Source of the DNA: Ructibacterium sp965146665
GTDB lineage: Bacteria > Bacillota > Clostridia > Monoglobales > Monoglobaceae
DNA length: 64,000 bases
Direction: 5' to 3'
NCBI GenBank assembly: GCA_965146665.1
Contig: CBCTHE010000014.1
Span: forward strand, 1 to 64,000
Below the pieces are notes generated by a model that saw nothing but the letters and a program-made list of their open reading frames with translations, searched no databases and was not told where the DNA came from. Below, one piece after another: positions 25,713 to 34,287 of the stretch (position 1 is the stretch's first letter; the number at the start of each line of letters is the position of its first letter). The translations under genes were made by a program, and so were the position numbers.

Positions 25713-27179
25713 ATGCTGTCAAACAGAAATAAACCCCAGGGTCTTCTGACCTTTATTCCGGTCGCGCTGGTGCTTGTCCTGCTCTGTTTCATACCGGTAC
25801 TCCGCTGTTTTGTCCTTGCGTTCAAGCAGTATCAGCCCATGCTGGGGATGGCGGGAAGCAGCTGGGTGGGGCTTGAGAATTTTCAGGCGTTTTTTTCCTC
25901 GCCGCAGTTTGTCCGGGTGATTCAAAACACCTTGATGATCAGCGGGCTTTCTCTGGCGTTGGGCGTCTGCTGGGTTTTCGCGCTGACCGCTGGGATCTCC
26001 TCAGTCCGGAACCGGTGGATCCAGGCGTTTTTGCTGGGGATCGCGGCCTTGCCGGCGGCAGTCCCCGCTGGCCTGTGGGCGGGGACCCTTTCGGAGGCGG
26101 CCGCGCTTCATGGGCAGTACAGCCGCCTTGGGGCTGTGGTCTATAATGTGCTGGCCTTTTCTCCCTATGGGGTGATTGCCGGGGTTCTGGCGTGCCGGGA
26201 CGGATACGACCGGCGGCGGGCCCTCTGCGCCGCGCTGGGATATGCCTGCGTCGGTCTGATGCTTCTGCTTTCGCCGTCACCGGATTATATGACCAGCGCC
26301 TATAGCCCGTCAACTTACGAAACCATGGATGTACTTGACACATTCACCCACCGCCGGGGCCTGTTGGAGAGCGATTACAGCATGGGTGCGGCCATAGCCG
26401 GCGCTAAAATCTTTTTTCAGCTGTGCACCGGCGCGGCTGGCCTTGCCGGGCTTTTGCTGCTCCAGAGAGACGGGCGGTCCGCGAACCCGGTATCCGGGCA
26501 CCCGCGTACCTGGCTCTGGTCACTGCTGCTGTTGATTCCTGCTTTGGCGGCGGGTCTTGTGTTTGCCCGCTGGTCAGGCGGCGCTGACATTCTGGCAGAA
26601 GCCGCCGCGCAGAGCGCTCTGCACAGCAGCCTTATCATTGGTCTAGGAACGGCACTTGTGCTGGCGGTTTTGACCTGCTTGGCAGCCCGCGCACTCCAGG
26701 GCGGCAGCAGGACTGCGGCCGTGGTTTTGGCGGTGGCCGCGGCCTGTTCAGGCAACGTGCTGGTGTGGTATCTGCAGGCAAGAATCATGGGTCTGGTCAA
26801 TACCAATGCCGGTGTGATTCTGGGGCTTGTGCCCCATTGCGCCGCACTTTCCTTTTTGCTCTGGCTGTCCCTGGACAGAGAGAGCAGCGGCGGGATGAGG
26901 CAGTTTATAGGAAAAGCCGCGCCGGGTCTGCTGGCCATGTCTGGTCTGGTGTTTTCCATGGCCTTTGGTCAGACAGTTTTTGCAAGGGCTCTGCTGTCCC
27001 AGCGCGAACTGCTTCCTCTGGGAGTTCTTTTGGATGAAGTGACGGCACAGGCGGGCGCCGCGCCGTATTCGTACCTGACACTCATGCTCATTCCTGCGGC
27101 TGTGGCTTTTTCCGCGGTCTTTGCCGCCGCTGTTCTCAGCAGGCGGAGCCGCGCCGGTGAACCTCCGGCCGCTGGATAG
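25713..27179 (+). CDS. Orphan ABC-transporter permease-like membrane protein, apparently two permease halves fused
   Basis: This 488-aa protein has about 12 hydrophobic segments. The N-terminal part (LTFIPVALVLVLLCFIPV..., then SWVGLENFQAFF near residue 50) looks like a UgpA/LplB-type sugar or peptide permease, and the C-terminal half, after a charged break near residue 265, could be a second, MalG-like unit. No clear EAA loop, which normally touches the ATPase, is seen in either half. No ATPase or binding-protein gene is adjacent; it has its own promoter and GAAGGAGGG binding site. Transport activity is therefore uncertain, and a degenerate or regulatory relative is possible. Confidence 0.55.
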   Translation: MLSNRNKPQGLLTFIPVALVLVLLCFIPVLRCFVLAFKQYQPMLGMAGSSWVGLENFQAFFSSPQFVRVIQNTLMISGLSLALGVCWVFALTAGISSVRNRWIQAFLLGIAALPAAVPAGLWAGTLSEAAALHGQYSRLGAVVYNVLAFSPYGVIAGVLACRDGYDRRRALCAALGYACVGLMLLLSPSPDYMTSAYSPSTYETMDVLDTFTHRRGLLESDYSMGAAIAGAKIFFQLCTGAAGLAGLLLLQRDGRSANPVSGHPRTWLWSLLLLIPALAAGLVFARWSGGADILAEAAAQSALHSSLIIGLGTALVLAVLTCLAARALQGGSRTAAVVLAVAAACSGNVLVWYLQARIMGLVNTNAGVILGLVPHCAALSFLLWLSLDRESSGGMRQFIGKAAPGLLAMSGLVFSMAFGQTVFARALLSQRELLPLGVLLDEVTAQAGAAPYSYLTLMLIPAAVAFSAVFAAAVLSRRSRAGEPPAAG

Positions 27180-27206
27180 AATGCGGGTTTGATTTTGCGG
27201 AAAGGC

Positions 27207-27235
27207 TTGATTTTTTTCAGAAAATGAGGTATACT
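27207..27235 (+). promoter_or_regulatory. Promoter of the DUF1858 gene
   Basis: TTGATT at 27207-27212 and TATACT at 27230-27235 with a 17-bp spacer. Confidence 0.7.
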
Positions 27236-27278
27236 AATAAAACTGTAGGAATTTGCAAACAGGAAAGGATGTCTGAAG

Positions 27279-27482
27279 ATGCAGAAAGTAACCAAAGATA
27301 CCATTATCATGGATGTTTTGAGACTGGATCCGGGTACGGCGGACTTTTTCTTTGGCATTGGCATGCACTGTCTGGGCTGTCCCTCTGCCAGCGGTGAGAC
27401 CATTGAACAGGCCTGCCAGGTGCATGGCGTGGATGCGGACGAGCTGGTAAACAAGATCAACGCCTATCTGGAATCCAAATAA
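27279..27482 (+). CDS. DUF1858 domain protein
   Basis: A 67-aa protein that is almost entirely a DUF1858 domain. The motif GMHCLGCPSASGE, with its CxxC pair, is typical; this domain is also found attached to hybrid-cluster and redox proteins and is thought to take part in thiol or metal chemistry, with no proven role. It has its own promoter and is followed by another strong promoter, so it is probably a single-gene unit. Confidence 0.85.
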   Translation: MQKVTKDTIIMDVLRLDPGTADFFFGIGMHCLGCPSASGETIEQACQVHGVDADELVNKINAYLESK

Positions 27483-27518
27483 TTTATGGCTTCTTTTAAA
27501 GAAAAAGTAAAAAAACTC

Positions 27519-27547
27519 TTGACAAACAGATGGTAATTAGGTATAAT
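27519..27547 (+). promoter_or_regulatory. Consensus sigma-A promoter of yceD-rpmF
   Basis: A perfect TTGACA (27519-27524), 17 bp, TATAAT (27542-27547). This is the strongest promoter in the window, which suits a ribosomal protein operon. Confidence 0.9.
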
Positions 27548-27587
27548 AATTGCCGTCTGTTTGTTCTGGATAGAGAGGAAGAGACAG

Positions 27588-28085
27588 ATGGAATTGAATT
27601 TACTTCCAATTCTCAACTGTGAAGGCAGAAAACTGCCCATTGATGTTACGCTGGAGCTGGAAAACCGACCCGGCGATGAGTTCCGTTTTTTGGAACCGGT
27701 GCGGGTCACCGGCCAGATCGTCAATGTGGGAGGCTGTCTGGAGCTTGACGCCAAAGGTACGGCAGCGCTTGAAATGGTTTGTGACCGCTGCGCGGAGCCC
27801 TTCTCCGGTGAGATCGCCTTTACATTGGAAGAACGTCTGAAAAAGGAAGATCCTCTGTCCGGGGAGGAGGTCAGCCCGGATGTGACTGTATTTGCCGGAA
27901 ACGCCATTGAACTGGATGCTCTGGTCTATGGCGGCGTGTTCCTGAGCCTTCCCGCCAAGGCGCTTTGCCGGGAGGACTGCAAGGGACTGTGCGCGGTCTG
28001 CGGCAAGAATTTAAACGATGGCCCCTGTGCCTGTGACACCAGGCCGTCCGACCCGAGATTTGACGTTTTGGACCAGCTTTTGTAG
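27588..28085 (+). CDS. yceD: YceD family protein (DUF177)
   Basis: A 165-aa DUF177 protein, linked in other bacteria to 23S rRNA accumulation and almost always encoded just before rpmF, as here. MVCDRCAEPFSGEI and CREDCKGLCAVCGKNLN, with six cysteines near the middle and C-terminus, are the family's metal-binding-like motifs. The ATG at 27588 is chosen because AGAGAGGAAGAG lies upstream. It shares the consensus promoter with rpmF. Confidence 0.88.
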   Translation: MELNLLPILNCEGRKLPIDVTLELENRPGDEFRFLEPVRVTGQIVNVGGCLELDAKGTAALEMVCDRCAEPFSGEIAFTLEERLKKEDPLSGEEVSPDVTVFAGNAIELDALVYGGVFLSLPAKALCREDCKGLCAVCGKNLNDGPCACDTRPSDPRFDVLDQLL

Positions 28086-28091
28086 AATATG

Positions 28092-28123
28092 CAAAGATCA
28101 TCTTTGTTTGGGAGGCAGCTCCC
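28092..28123 (+). other. Two short hairpins in the yceD-rpmF gap
   Basis: CAAAGAT C ATCTTTG (28092-28106) and GGGAG GCAG CTCCC (28110-28123) lie in the 73-nt gap before rpmF. They could act in translational control or as an RNA processing site. Confidence 0.4.
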
Positions 28124-28158
28124 CTATATTTGAGTAAATACGGAAAGAGGTGTAAGAT

Positions 28159-28338
28159 ATGGCAGTTCCAAAGAGAAAAACTTCGAAAGCCAGAAGAGAT
28201 AAGAGAAGAGCGAACTGGAAACTCAGCGTTCCGGGCATGGTTGCATGCCCCAGCTGCGGCGAACTGAAGATGCCCCACAGAGTCTGTAAGGCCTGCGGCA
28301 GTTATAAGGGCAAGGAAGTTATTGCTGTTGAAGCGTAA
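28159..28338 (+). CDS. rpmF: 50S ribosomal protein L32
   Basis: This 59-aa protein is a small subunit of the large ribosomal particle. MAVPKRKTSKARRDKRRAN is the invariant L32 start, and CPSCG and CKACG form the four-cysteine zinc ribbon found in one of the two L32 classes. GAAAGAGGTG is the ribosome binding site. It is the last gene of the yceD-rpmF operon, closed by a terminator. Confidence 0.97.
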   Translation: MAVPKRKTSKARRDKRRANWKLSVPGMVACPSCGELKMPHRVCKACGSYKGKEVIAVEA

Positions 28339-28349
28339 GTTTGTTGAAA

Positions 28350-28373
28350 CCCGCCGATTTCGGCGGGCTTTTT
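28350..28373 (+). terminator. Terminator after rpmF
   Basis: CCCGCCG ATTT CGGCGGG (28350-28367) followed by C and five T residues, then a second T run. Confidence 0.85.
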
Positions 28374-28420
28374 CTTTTTCCGGCCGCCTGTCCCATGACA
28401 GGGAATTCGTATATTTCTTA

Positions 28421-28448
28421 TTGATTTTTTGAATTTTTGTGTTATAAT
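28421..28448 (+). promoter_or_regulatory. Promoter of glmU-pth-mfd
   Basis: TTGATT at 28421-28426 and TATAAT at 28443-28448 with a 16-bp spacer. The leader is about 130 nt. Confidence 0.7.
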
Positions 28449-28581
28449 AGACCTGTTTGTATGCCCTGTGCCGGAAAAAGCTGAGGCTTCGTCTGCGGCG
28501 CGGAGGTTATGCACGGATCTGCCGGTTCGGCTTTCATGGGCGGAATCAGGCGGGAAAGAATGAAGAATTGGAGGAATCAAT

Positions 28582-29946
28582 ATGGCGTTGTACAGTATCA
28601 TCCTGGCGGCAGGAGAGGGAAAGCGGATGAAGTCCGCCCATGCGAAGCCCCTGCAGAAGGCGGCGGGCAAAGCTCTGGTGGACTGGGTTCTGGACGCGGC
28701 GGAGGGCGCGGGCACCGATGAGAATATTGTGGTGATCGGCCATCAGGCAGAGGAGATCAGGGAATACCTGGGCCAGCGCGTCACCTATACATACCAGTAC
28801 GAACAGCTGGGGACCGGCCATGCGGTAATCCAGGGGATTGAGCCCATCAGGGACCAGGAGGGCACCGTCATGGTGCTCTATGGAGACGCGCCGCTGATCC
28901 AGGCGGACACCCTGCGGGCGGCAATGGACTGCCATCTGGAGGAAGGCCGCGCGGCAACGGTGATCACCGCCCAGGTGGACGATCCATACGGCTATGGCCG
29001 GATTGTCCGTCAGGCTGGGAAGATGACCCATATTGTGGAAGAAAAGGACGCCAGCGAGGCGGAGCGGGCCATCCGGGAGATCAATTCCGGCATGTATCTG
29101 TTTGCTGTGCAGAAGCTGGTCTCCGCGCTGGGGCGTCTGAATAACGACAATGCACAGGGGGAATATTACCTGACGGATGTGATCTCCATCCTGCTGGCGG
29201 ACGGAGAGCCTGTGGACACCTATGTGGCGGATGTGGAGGAGACCCTGGGGGTCAACGACCGGATCCAGCTGGCCCAGGCCGACAGAATGCTCAATGCCCG
29301 GAAGGTGCGGGAGCTTATGCTGGCGGGCGTATGCGTGCTGGATCCGGCGTCGGTCCGCGCGGACGCGGATGTGAAGGTGGGCCGTGACACGGTGATCTAT
29401 CCGGGGACCATCCTGGAGGGGGGCACCGAAATTGGCGAAGACTGCATCATCGGCCCCAACACCCGGCTGAAGGACTGCAAGATCGGAAACGGCACCGAGA
29501 TCCAATACTCGGTGGCGCTGGAAAGCACGGTGGGGAACGGGACCAGTGTGGGGCCCTTTGCCTATATCCGTCCGCATTCCGTCATTGGAAGCGGCAATAA
29601 GGTGGGTGACTTTGTGGAGGTCAAGAATGCCAGTATCGGGGACGGCACCAAGATCGCACACCTGACCTATGTGGGCGACGCGGATGTGGGCCAGCGGGTC
29701 AATTTTGGCTGCGGCACGGTGGTAGTGAACTATGACGGCATCTCCAAGCACCGCACCGTCATTGAGGATGACTGCTTTATTGGCTGCAACAGCAATCTGG
29801 TCTCTCCGGTGACTGTCCGGAAGCGGGCCTATACCGCAGCGGGATCCACCATAACGGACGAGGTGCCCGAGGACGCGCTGGCCATTGCCCGGGCCCGTCA
29901 GGTGAACAAGGACGGCTGGGTGACCAAGAACAGAAGAAAGGATTAA
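28582..29946 (+). CDS. glmU: Bifunctional GlmU: UDP-GlcNAc pyrophosphorylase and glucosamine-1-phosphate acetyltransferase
   Basis: GlmU makes UDP-N-acetylglucosamine for the cell wall in two steps. The 454-aa length fits. The N-terminal uridylyltransferase domain (about residues 1-230) has LAAGEGKRMKS for nucleotide binding and YGDAPLI with its metal-binding Asp. The C-terminal left-handed beta helix (about 250-440) carries hexapeptide repeats and the trimeric acetyltransferase site, including RPHSVIGSGNKVGDFVE. GGAGGA precedes the ATG at 28582. pth follows after 6 bp and mfd after another 14, so this is one operon. Confidence 0.96.
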   Translation: MALYSIILAAGEGKRMKSAHAKPLQKAAGKALVDWVLDAAEGAGTDENIVVIGHQAEEIREYLGQRVTYTYQYEQLGTGHAVIQGIEPIRDQEGTVMVLYGDAPLIQADTLRAAMDCHLEEGRAATVITAQVDDPYGYGRIVRQAGKMTHIVEEKDASEAERAIREINSGMYLFAVQKLVSALGRLNNDNAQGEYYLTDVISILLADGEPVDTYVADVEETLGVNDRIQLAQADRMLNARKVRELMLAGVCVLDPASVRADADVKVGRDTVIYPGTILEGGTEIGEDCIIGPNTRLKDCKIGNGTEIQYSVALESTVGNGTSVGPFAYIRPHSVIGSGNKVGDFVEVKNASIGDGTKIAHLTYVGDADVGQRVNFGCGTVVVNYDGISKHRTVIEDDCFIGCNSNLVSPVTVRKRAYTAAGSTITDEVPEDALAIARARQVNKDGWVTKNRRKD

Positions 29947-29952
29947 AAATCC

Positions 29953-30516
29953 ATGTATTTGATCGTTGGGCTGGGAAATCCCGGCCGGGATTATGTAGGA
30001 ACGCGGCACAACATTGGGTTTGAAGCCGCGGACGCCATCTGTGCGAAATTTGATATCCGGCTGGGTAAGGAGAAATTCCGGGCCGTGTTCGGCGAGGGCC
30101 GGATCGGCGGCGAGCGGGCTGTGGTCGCCAAGCCCCAGACCTTTATGAATCTCAGCGGCGAGAGCGTCCGGGAGATGCGGGACTGGTACAAGCTGGACGA
30201 GTCGCATATCATTGTGATCTATGACGACATCTCCCTGCCGGTGGGCAAGCTCCGCATCCGGGAAAAGGGGAGCGCCGGCGGCCATAACGGGATCAAGAAT
30301 ATCATCTACCAGCTGGGCACAGACGTGTTCCCCCGGATCAAGATCGGCGTGGGCGCGCCCCGGCATCCGGACTATGATATGAAGGATTATGTGCTGGGCA
30401 GATTCTCCGGGGAAGAGGTGGAGGTTCTGATCCAGACCGTGATCCGCGCGGCAGGCGCTGTGGAGGAGCTGATCGCCCGGGGCGCGGTTTCCGCAATGAA
30501 CCGATTCAATGGCTGA
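29953..30516 (+). CDS. pth: Peptidyl-tRNA hydrolase
   Basis: Pth frees tRNA from stalled peptidyl-tRNA. The 187-aa protein opens with LIVGLGNPG and then GTRHNIGF, which holds the catalytic His and the Asn that binds the substrate; KPQTFMNLSG and GSAGGHNGIKNI are the other two signatures. Length and the glmU-pth-mfd order are as in many Firmicutes, supporting co-transcription. Confidence 0.96.
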   Translation: MYLIVGLGNPGRDYVGTRHNIGFEAADAICAKFDIRLGKEKFRAVFGEGRIGGERAVVAKPQTFMNLSGESVREMRDWYKLDESHIIVIYDDISLPVGKLRIREKGSAGGHNGIKNIIYQLGTDVFPRIKIGVGAPRHPDYDMKDYVLGRFSGEEVEVLIQTVIRAAGAVEELIARGAVSAMNRFNG

Positions 30517-30530
30517 GATGGGTTGAGACT

Positions 30531-33500
30531 ATGGATGTTTATTTGAAGCTGCTGGAGGAGCTCGCCGAGTTCCCCGCGCTCATAAAGGATTTAAAAACGA
30601 ACCAAACGCCGGTCAATGTATTGGGTGTGTCAGACTCTGTCAGGGCACACCTAATTTATTGTGCCTGCAAAAAGCTGAACGCCCCGTCCCTGGTGGTGGC
30701 GCCGGAGGAGACGGCCGCCCGGCAGCTCTATGAGGATCTGCGGTTCTTTTTGGGGGACAGGGTGTACTTTTTTCCGCGGACAGACCTGCTCTTTTATGAC
30801 GTGGAGGCCAAGGGCCAGGACGTGACCCGGGAGCGTCTGCGGGTGCTTCAGGCCCTTTCGGCGGGCGGGGAGGCCTGCCATGTGGTGACCACGGCTGAGG
30901 CGCTCACCGGGGTCACCGTGCCGAAGACGGTCTATGAGGAGCGCGTCGTCAGCCTTCGCGTGGGGGATGAGGCGGAACTGGAGGCGCTGGCCAAAGAACT
31001 GACCGGCCTGGGCTACCGCCGGGAGGAGATGGTGGAGGGCGCCGGACAGTTCAGCATCCGGGGCGGCATATTGGATATCTATCCCTGCGCGGGTGTGCAG
31101 GACAGCCCGGTCCGGATCGAATTCTTTGACACAGAGGTGGATTCCATCCGCCTGTTTGATCCGGAGAGCCAGCGGACTGTGGACCGGCTGGAGGCTGTGC
31201 GGATCTATCCTGCCAGAGAGCTCCTTCTCGATGAAAAACAGCGGGCCGGGCTTATCGCGCGGCTGGCGGGCTTCCGGGAGAGCCTTGACCCAACGGGCGA
31301 GCGGGAGCAGAAGCTGGAGCGGAGCCTCAGGCGGGACGCGGAGCGGCTGGAGCAGGGGATGCTGTTCCCCTCTCTGGACAAGTATATTCCCTACATCTAC
31401 CGGGAAAAGCCCACGCTTCTGGACTATATCAGCCCGGAGACCCTGGTGTTCTGGGACGAGCCGGTCCGGATCAGCGAAAAGATGAAGAACGTCCGTTTCC
31501 AAATGGAGACAGAGGTCTGCGAGCTGGCGGAGCGGGGCGTACTGTATGAGGGAAACGCGGACTATGTGCTGCCCTATCCAAAGGCGGTCAGCCGGCTCGT
31601 ACATTTCCGGTTCGTGGGGATGAGCGGCATCTCCCACGGCACGCCGGACTACCGGCCGGTGCGGACCCACAGCTTCACGGCAAAGAGCCTGAACGGGTTT
31701 CAGGGGCGGCTGGAATTTCTGTGTGACGCGCTCCGGTTTTATCAGCGGAGCATCTACCGGACCCTGATTCTGGCCGGATCTCCGGTCCGGGCCAAGAACC
31801 TGATCCGCCAGCTGGAGGACGAGGGCTTCCGGTGTTCCTATCAGGAGGAGCTTAGTGAGCTCCCCAATCCCGGCGGCATTGTGGTGACCCACGGCAGTAT
31901 TCAGCGGGGCTTTGAATACCCCCTGACCCGCATAGCGGTCATCGGCGACCGGGAGATCTTCGGCGGTGAGAAGAAGAAACGCCCCCGTTATAAGGGGAAG
32001 AAGGGGGAGAAGATCGCCAGCTTCACCGACCTGAACCCCGGCGATTATATTGTTCACCAGAACCACGGTATCGGGCAGTATGTGGGAATTGAACAGCTGA
32101 GCGTGGACGGGGTGCGGAAGGACTATCTGAAGATCCAGTACCGTGGCAGCGACATTCTGTATGTGCCCACCGACCAGCTGGACATGGTGTTCAAGCACAC
32201 GGCAAGGGATGGCGCCCATGTCAAGGTCAACAAGCTGGGCGGGGCGGAGTGGGGCCGGACCAAACAGCGGGTCAAGGCGGCCGCCGCGGACATGGCCAAA
32301 GAGCTGATCGCCCTGTATGCCCAGCGGTCCCGGATCCCGGGCATTGCCTTTGACAGAGACAGCGAGTGGCAGAGGGATTTTGAGGCCGCGTTCCCCTATG
32401 AGGAGACCGACGACCAGCTTCGCTCGATTGCAGAGGTCAAGGCGGATATGGAGAAGCCCCATCCCATGGACCGGCTCCTGTGCGGCGACGTGGGCTACGG
32501 CAAGACAGAGGTTGCCATGCGGGCCGCTTTTAAAGCGGTCATGAGCGGCTATCAGGTCGCCTATCTGGTGCCCACCACAATCCTTGCCACCCAGCACTTT
32601 AACAATTTCAGACAGCGGATGATGGAATATCCGGTACAGGTGGGTATGCTCTCCCGGTTTACCACCGGGGCCCACCAGAAGGAGGTCCTGAGAGGTCTTG
32701 AGACCGGCGGGATGGATGTGGTGATCGGCACCCACAAGCTCTTGGGCAAGAACGTGAAATTCAGCAAGCTGGGCCTTCTGGTCATTGACGAGGAACAGCG
32801 GTTCGGCGTGGCCCACAAGGAAAAACTCAAGGAGCTCCGGAAAGAGGTGGACGTGCTGACCCTGTCGGCCACGCCCATCCCCAGAACCCTTCATATGAGC
32901 CTCAGCGGTATCCGGGACATGAGCATCATCAACCAGCCGCCCAGCGAACGCTATCCTGTGGCCACCTATGTTCTGGAATATGACGAGGATGTGGTGCGGG
33001 AAGCCATCTCCCGGGAGCTGGGCCGGGGCGGCCAGGTGTATTACCTGTTCAACCGGGTGGAGGGCATCTATAAGGCGGCCAACCGGATCGCGGAGCTGGC
33101 GCCGGACGCCAGGGTGGCTGTTGCTCACGGCCAGATGCACGAGCGGGAGCTGGAGGAGATCATGATGGAGGTGTCCGAAGGGGATGTGGATATTCTGGTC
33201 TGTACCACCATCATTGAGACCGGGCTGGATATCGCCAATGTGAACACCATCATCATTGAGAACGCGGACCGGCTTGGTCTTGCGCAGCTGTATCAGCTGC
33301 GGGGCCGGGTGGGGCGCTCCAACCGGCTGGCCTATGCCTATCTGACCTTCCGGCGGAATAAAATGCTGTCCCAGGAGGCGGAAAAGCGGCTTTTGGCCAT
33401 CAAGGAGTTCACCGAGTTCGGTTCCGGCTTCAAGATCGCTATGCGGGACCTGGAGATCCGGGGAACGGGAAACCTGATCGGCGCCCAGCAGCACGGACAC

Positions 33501-34043
33501 ATGGAGGCGGTCGGCTATGAGATGTACTGTCAGCTGCTGGAACAGGCTGTGCGGGAACAGCAGGGCAAGCCGGAGGAGAAGAAGACGGAAACGCTTATTG
33601 ACCTGCCCGTATCTGCCTATATACCGGAGGACTATGTGGACAGCCACAGTCAGCGGATCAGCGCCTATAAGCGAATCGCGGCCATTGAGAGCCAGGAGGA
33701 GCTGTACGACGCCTATGACGAGATTGAGGACCGCTACGGCACTGTGCCCCAGGTGGTGCACAGCCTTATGGAGGCGGCGCTTATCAAATCCCTGGCGCAG
33801 AGGTGCGGCATTGCGGAGATCATCGGCAGCACCGCCCAGGTGATTTTCCGGTTCGACGAGAGCAACATGCCGGAGCTCCAGCCGCTGGTGGAACTGGTCA
33901 GCCGGCGGCCAAAGGAGTTCTTCCTGCCCAATCCTGACAAGCCCAGGCTTCACTTCAAACTGGAGAAGCCGGAACCGGGCAAAGAGCCGGATTATTTCCG
34001 GGCTGTCCGGGAGGCAGTGGAGATACTTCTGGGCGGAAAATAG
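30531..34043 (+). CDS. mfd: Transcription-repair coupling factor Mfd
   Basis: Mfd pushes stalled RNA polymerase off damaged DNA and recruits UvrA. The 1170-aa protein shows the full domain order: UvrB-like N-terminal part (to about 350), RNA-polymerase interacting CarD-like domain with DYIVHQNHGIGQYVG near 510, RecG-like helicase with Walker A GDVGYGKTE near 655 and VIDEEQRFG, then the C-terminal TRCF domain. It starts 14 bp after pth. A minus-strand open frame of nearly the same length lies opposite it and is only a by-product of its GC-rich codon use. Confidence 0.96.
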   Translation: MDVYLKLLEELAEFPALIKDLKTNQTPVNVLGVSDSVRAHLIYCACKKLNAPSLVVAPEETAARQLYEDLRFFLGDRVYFFPRTDLLFYDVEAKGQDVTRERLRVLQALSAGGEACHVVTTAEALTGVTVPKTVYEERVVSLRVGDEAELEALAKELTGLGYRREEMVEGAGQFSIRGGILDIYPCAGVQDSPVRIEFFDTEVDSIRLFDPESQRTVDRLEAVRIYPARELLLDEKQRAGLIARLAGFRESLDPTGEREQKLERSLRRDAERLEQGMLFPSLDKYIPYIYREKPTLLDYISPETLVFWDEPVRISEKMKNVRFQMETEVCELAERGVLYEGNADYVLPYPKAVSRLVHFRFVGMSGISHGTPDYRPVRTHSFTAKSLNGFQGRLEFLCDALRFYQRSIYRTLILAGSPVRAKNLIRQLEDEGFRCSYQEELSELPNPGGIVVTHGSIQRGFEYPLTRIAVIGDREIFGGEKKKRPRYKGKKGEKIASFTDLNPGDYIVHQNHGIGQYVGIEQLSVDGVRKDYLKIQYRGSDILYVPTDQLDMVFKHTARDGAHVKVNKLGGAEWGRTKQRVKAAAADMAKELIALYAQRSRIPGIAFDRDSEWQRDFEAAFPYEETDDQLRSIAEVKADMEKPHPMDRLLCGDVGYGKTEVAMRAAFKAVMSGYQVAYLVPTTILATQHFNNFRQRMMEYPVQVGMLSRFTTGAHQKEVLRGLETGGMDVVIGTHKLLGKNVKFSKLGLLVIDEEQRFGVAHKEKLKELRKEVDVLTLSATPIPRTLHMSLSGIRDMSIINQPPSERYPVATYVLEYDEDVVREAISRELGRGGQVYYLFNRVEGIYKAANRIAELAPDARVAVAHGQMHERELEEIMMEVSEGDVDILVCTTIIETGLDIANVNTIIIENADRLGLAQLYQLRGRVGRSNRLAYAYLTFRRNKMLSQEAEKRLLAIKEFTEFGSGFKIAMRDLEIRGTGNLIGAQQHGHMEAVGYEMYCQLLEQAVREQQGKPEEKKTETLIDLPVSAYIPEDYVDSHSQRISAYKRIAAIESQEELYDAYDEIEDRYGTVPQVVHSLMEAALIKSLAQRCGIAEIIGSTAQVIFRFDESNMPELQPLVELVSRRPKEFFLPNPDKPRLHFKLEKPEPGKEPDYFRAVREAVEILLGGK

Positions 34044-34091
34044 CCGATTATGAACGGAATGTAAACAATTTGAGAAAAATTCAAAAAAGAC

Positions 34092-34120
34092 TGGAAATAT
34101 TCCGGAAAGTATTGTATAAT
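34092..34120 (+). promoter_or_regulatory. Probable promoter of the parvulin foldase gene
   Basis: TGGAAA at 34092-34097 and TATAAT at 34115-34120, 17 bp apart. The -10 is good, the -35 weak. Confidence 0.5.
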
Positions 34121-34169
34121 ATGAATAATTGTCCGCGCTGACTGCGGGCAGGCTGGTTTTTAACAATTT

Positions 34170-34195
34170 AAGATGTCCCCCGCCTCTTTAGGCGG
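34170..34195 (+). repeat. 26-bp hairpin-forming dispersed repeat, copy 1
   Basis: This matches the minus strand of 42758-42733 at 25 of 26 positions. Its CCCCCGCC arm pairs with the GGCGG CGGGG that follows it to 34200. A more diverged relative is at 52388-52412. The stem lies in the leader of the foldase gene. Confidence 0.6.
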
Positions 34196-34287
34196 CGGGG
34201 CCCATTTGATTGCTTCGGCGGGCGTCCGGCTCTCCTGAAGCGGTTGGATGACGGCGCAATGCGCCTTAGTGAAAGGAGAGGTAAAAC

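Noticed and set aside
28546..30366. Minus-strand open frame of 606 codons opposite glmU and pth
   Set aside because: A shadow of two well-identified genes with a His/Gly-rich, improbable composition.
30651..34166. Minus-strand open frame of 1171 codons opposite mfd
   Set aside because: It mirrors mfd almost exactly, has no family features or ribosome binding site, and arises from the GC-rich codon bias of the true gene.
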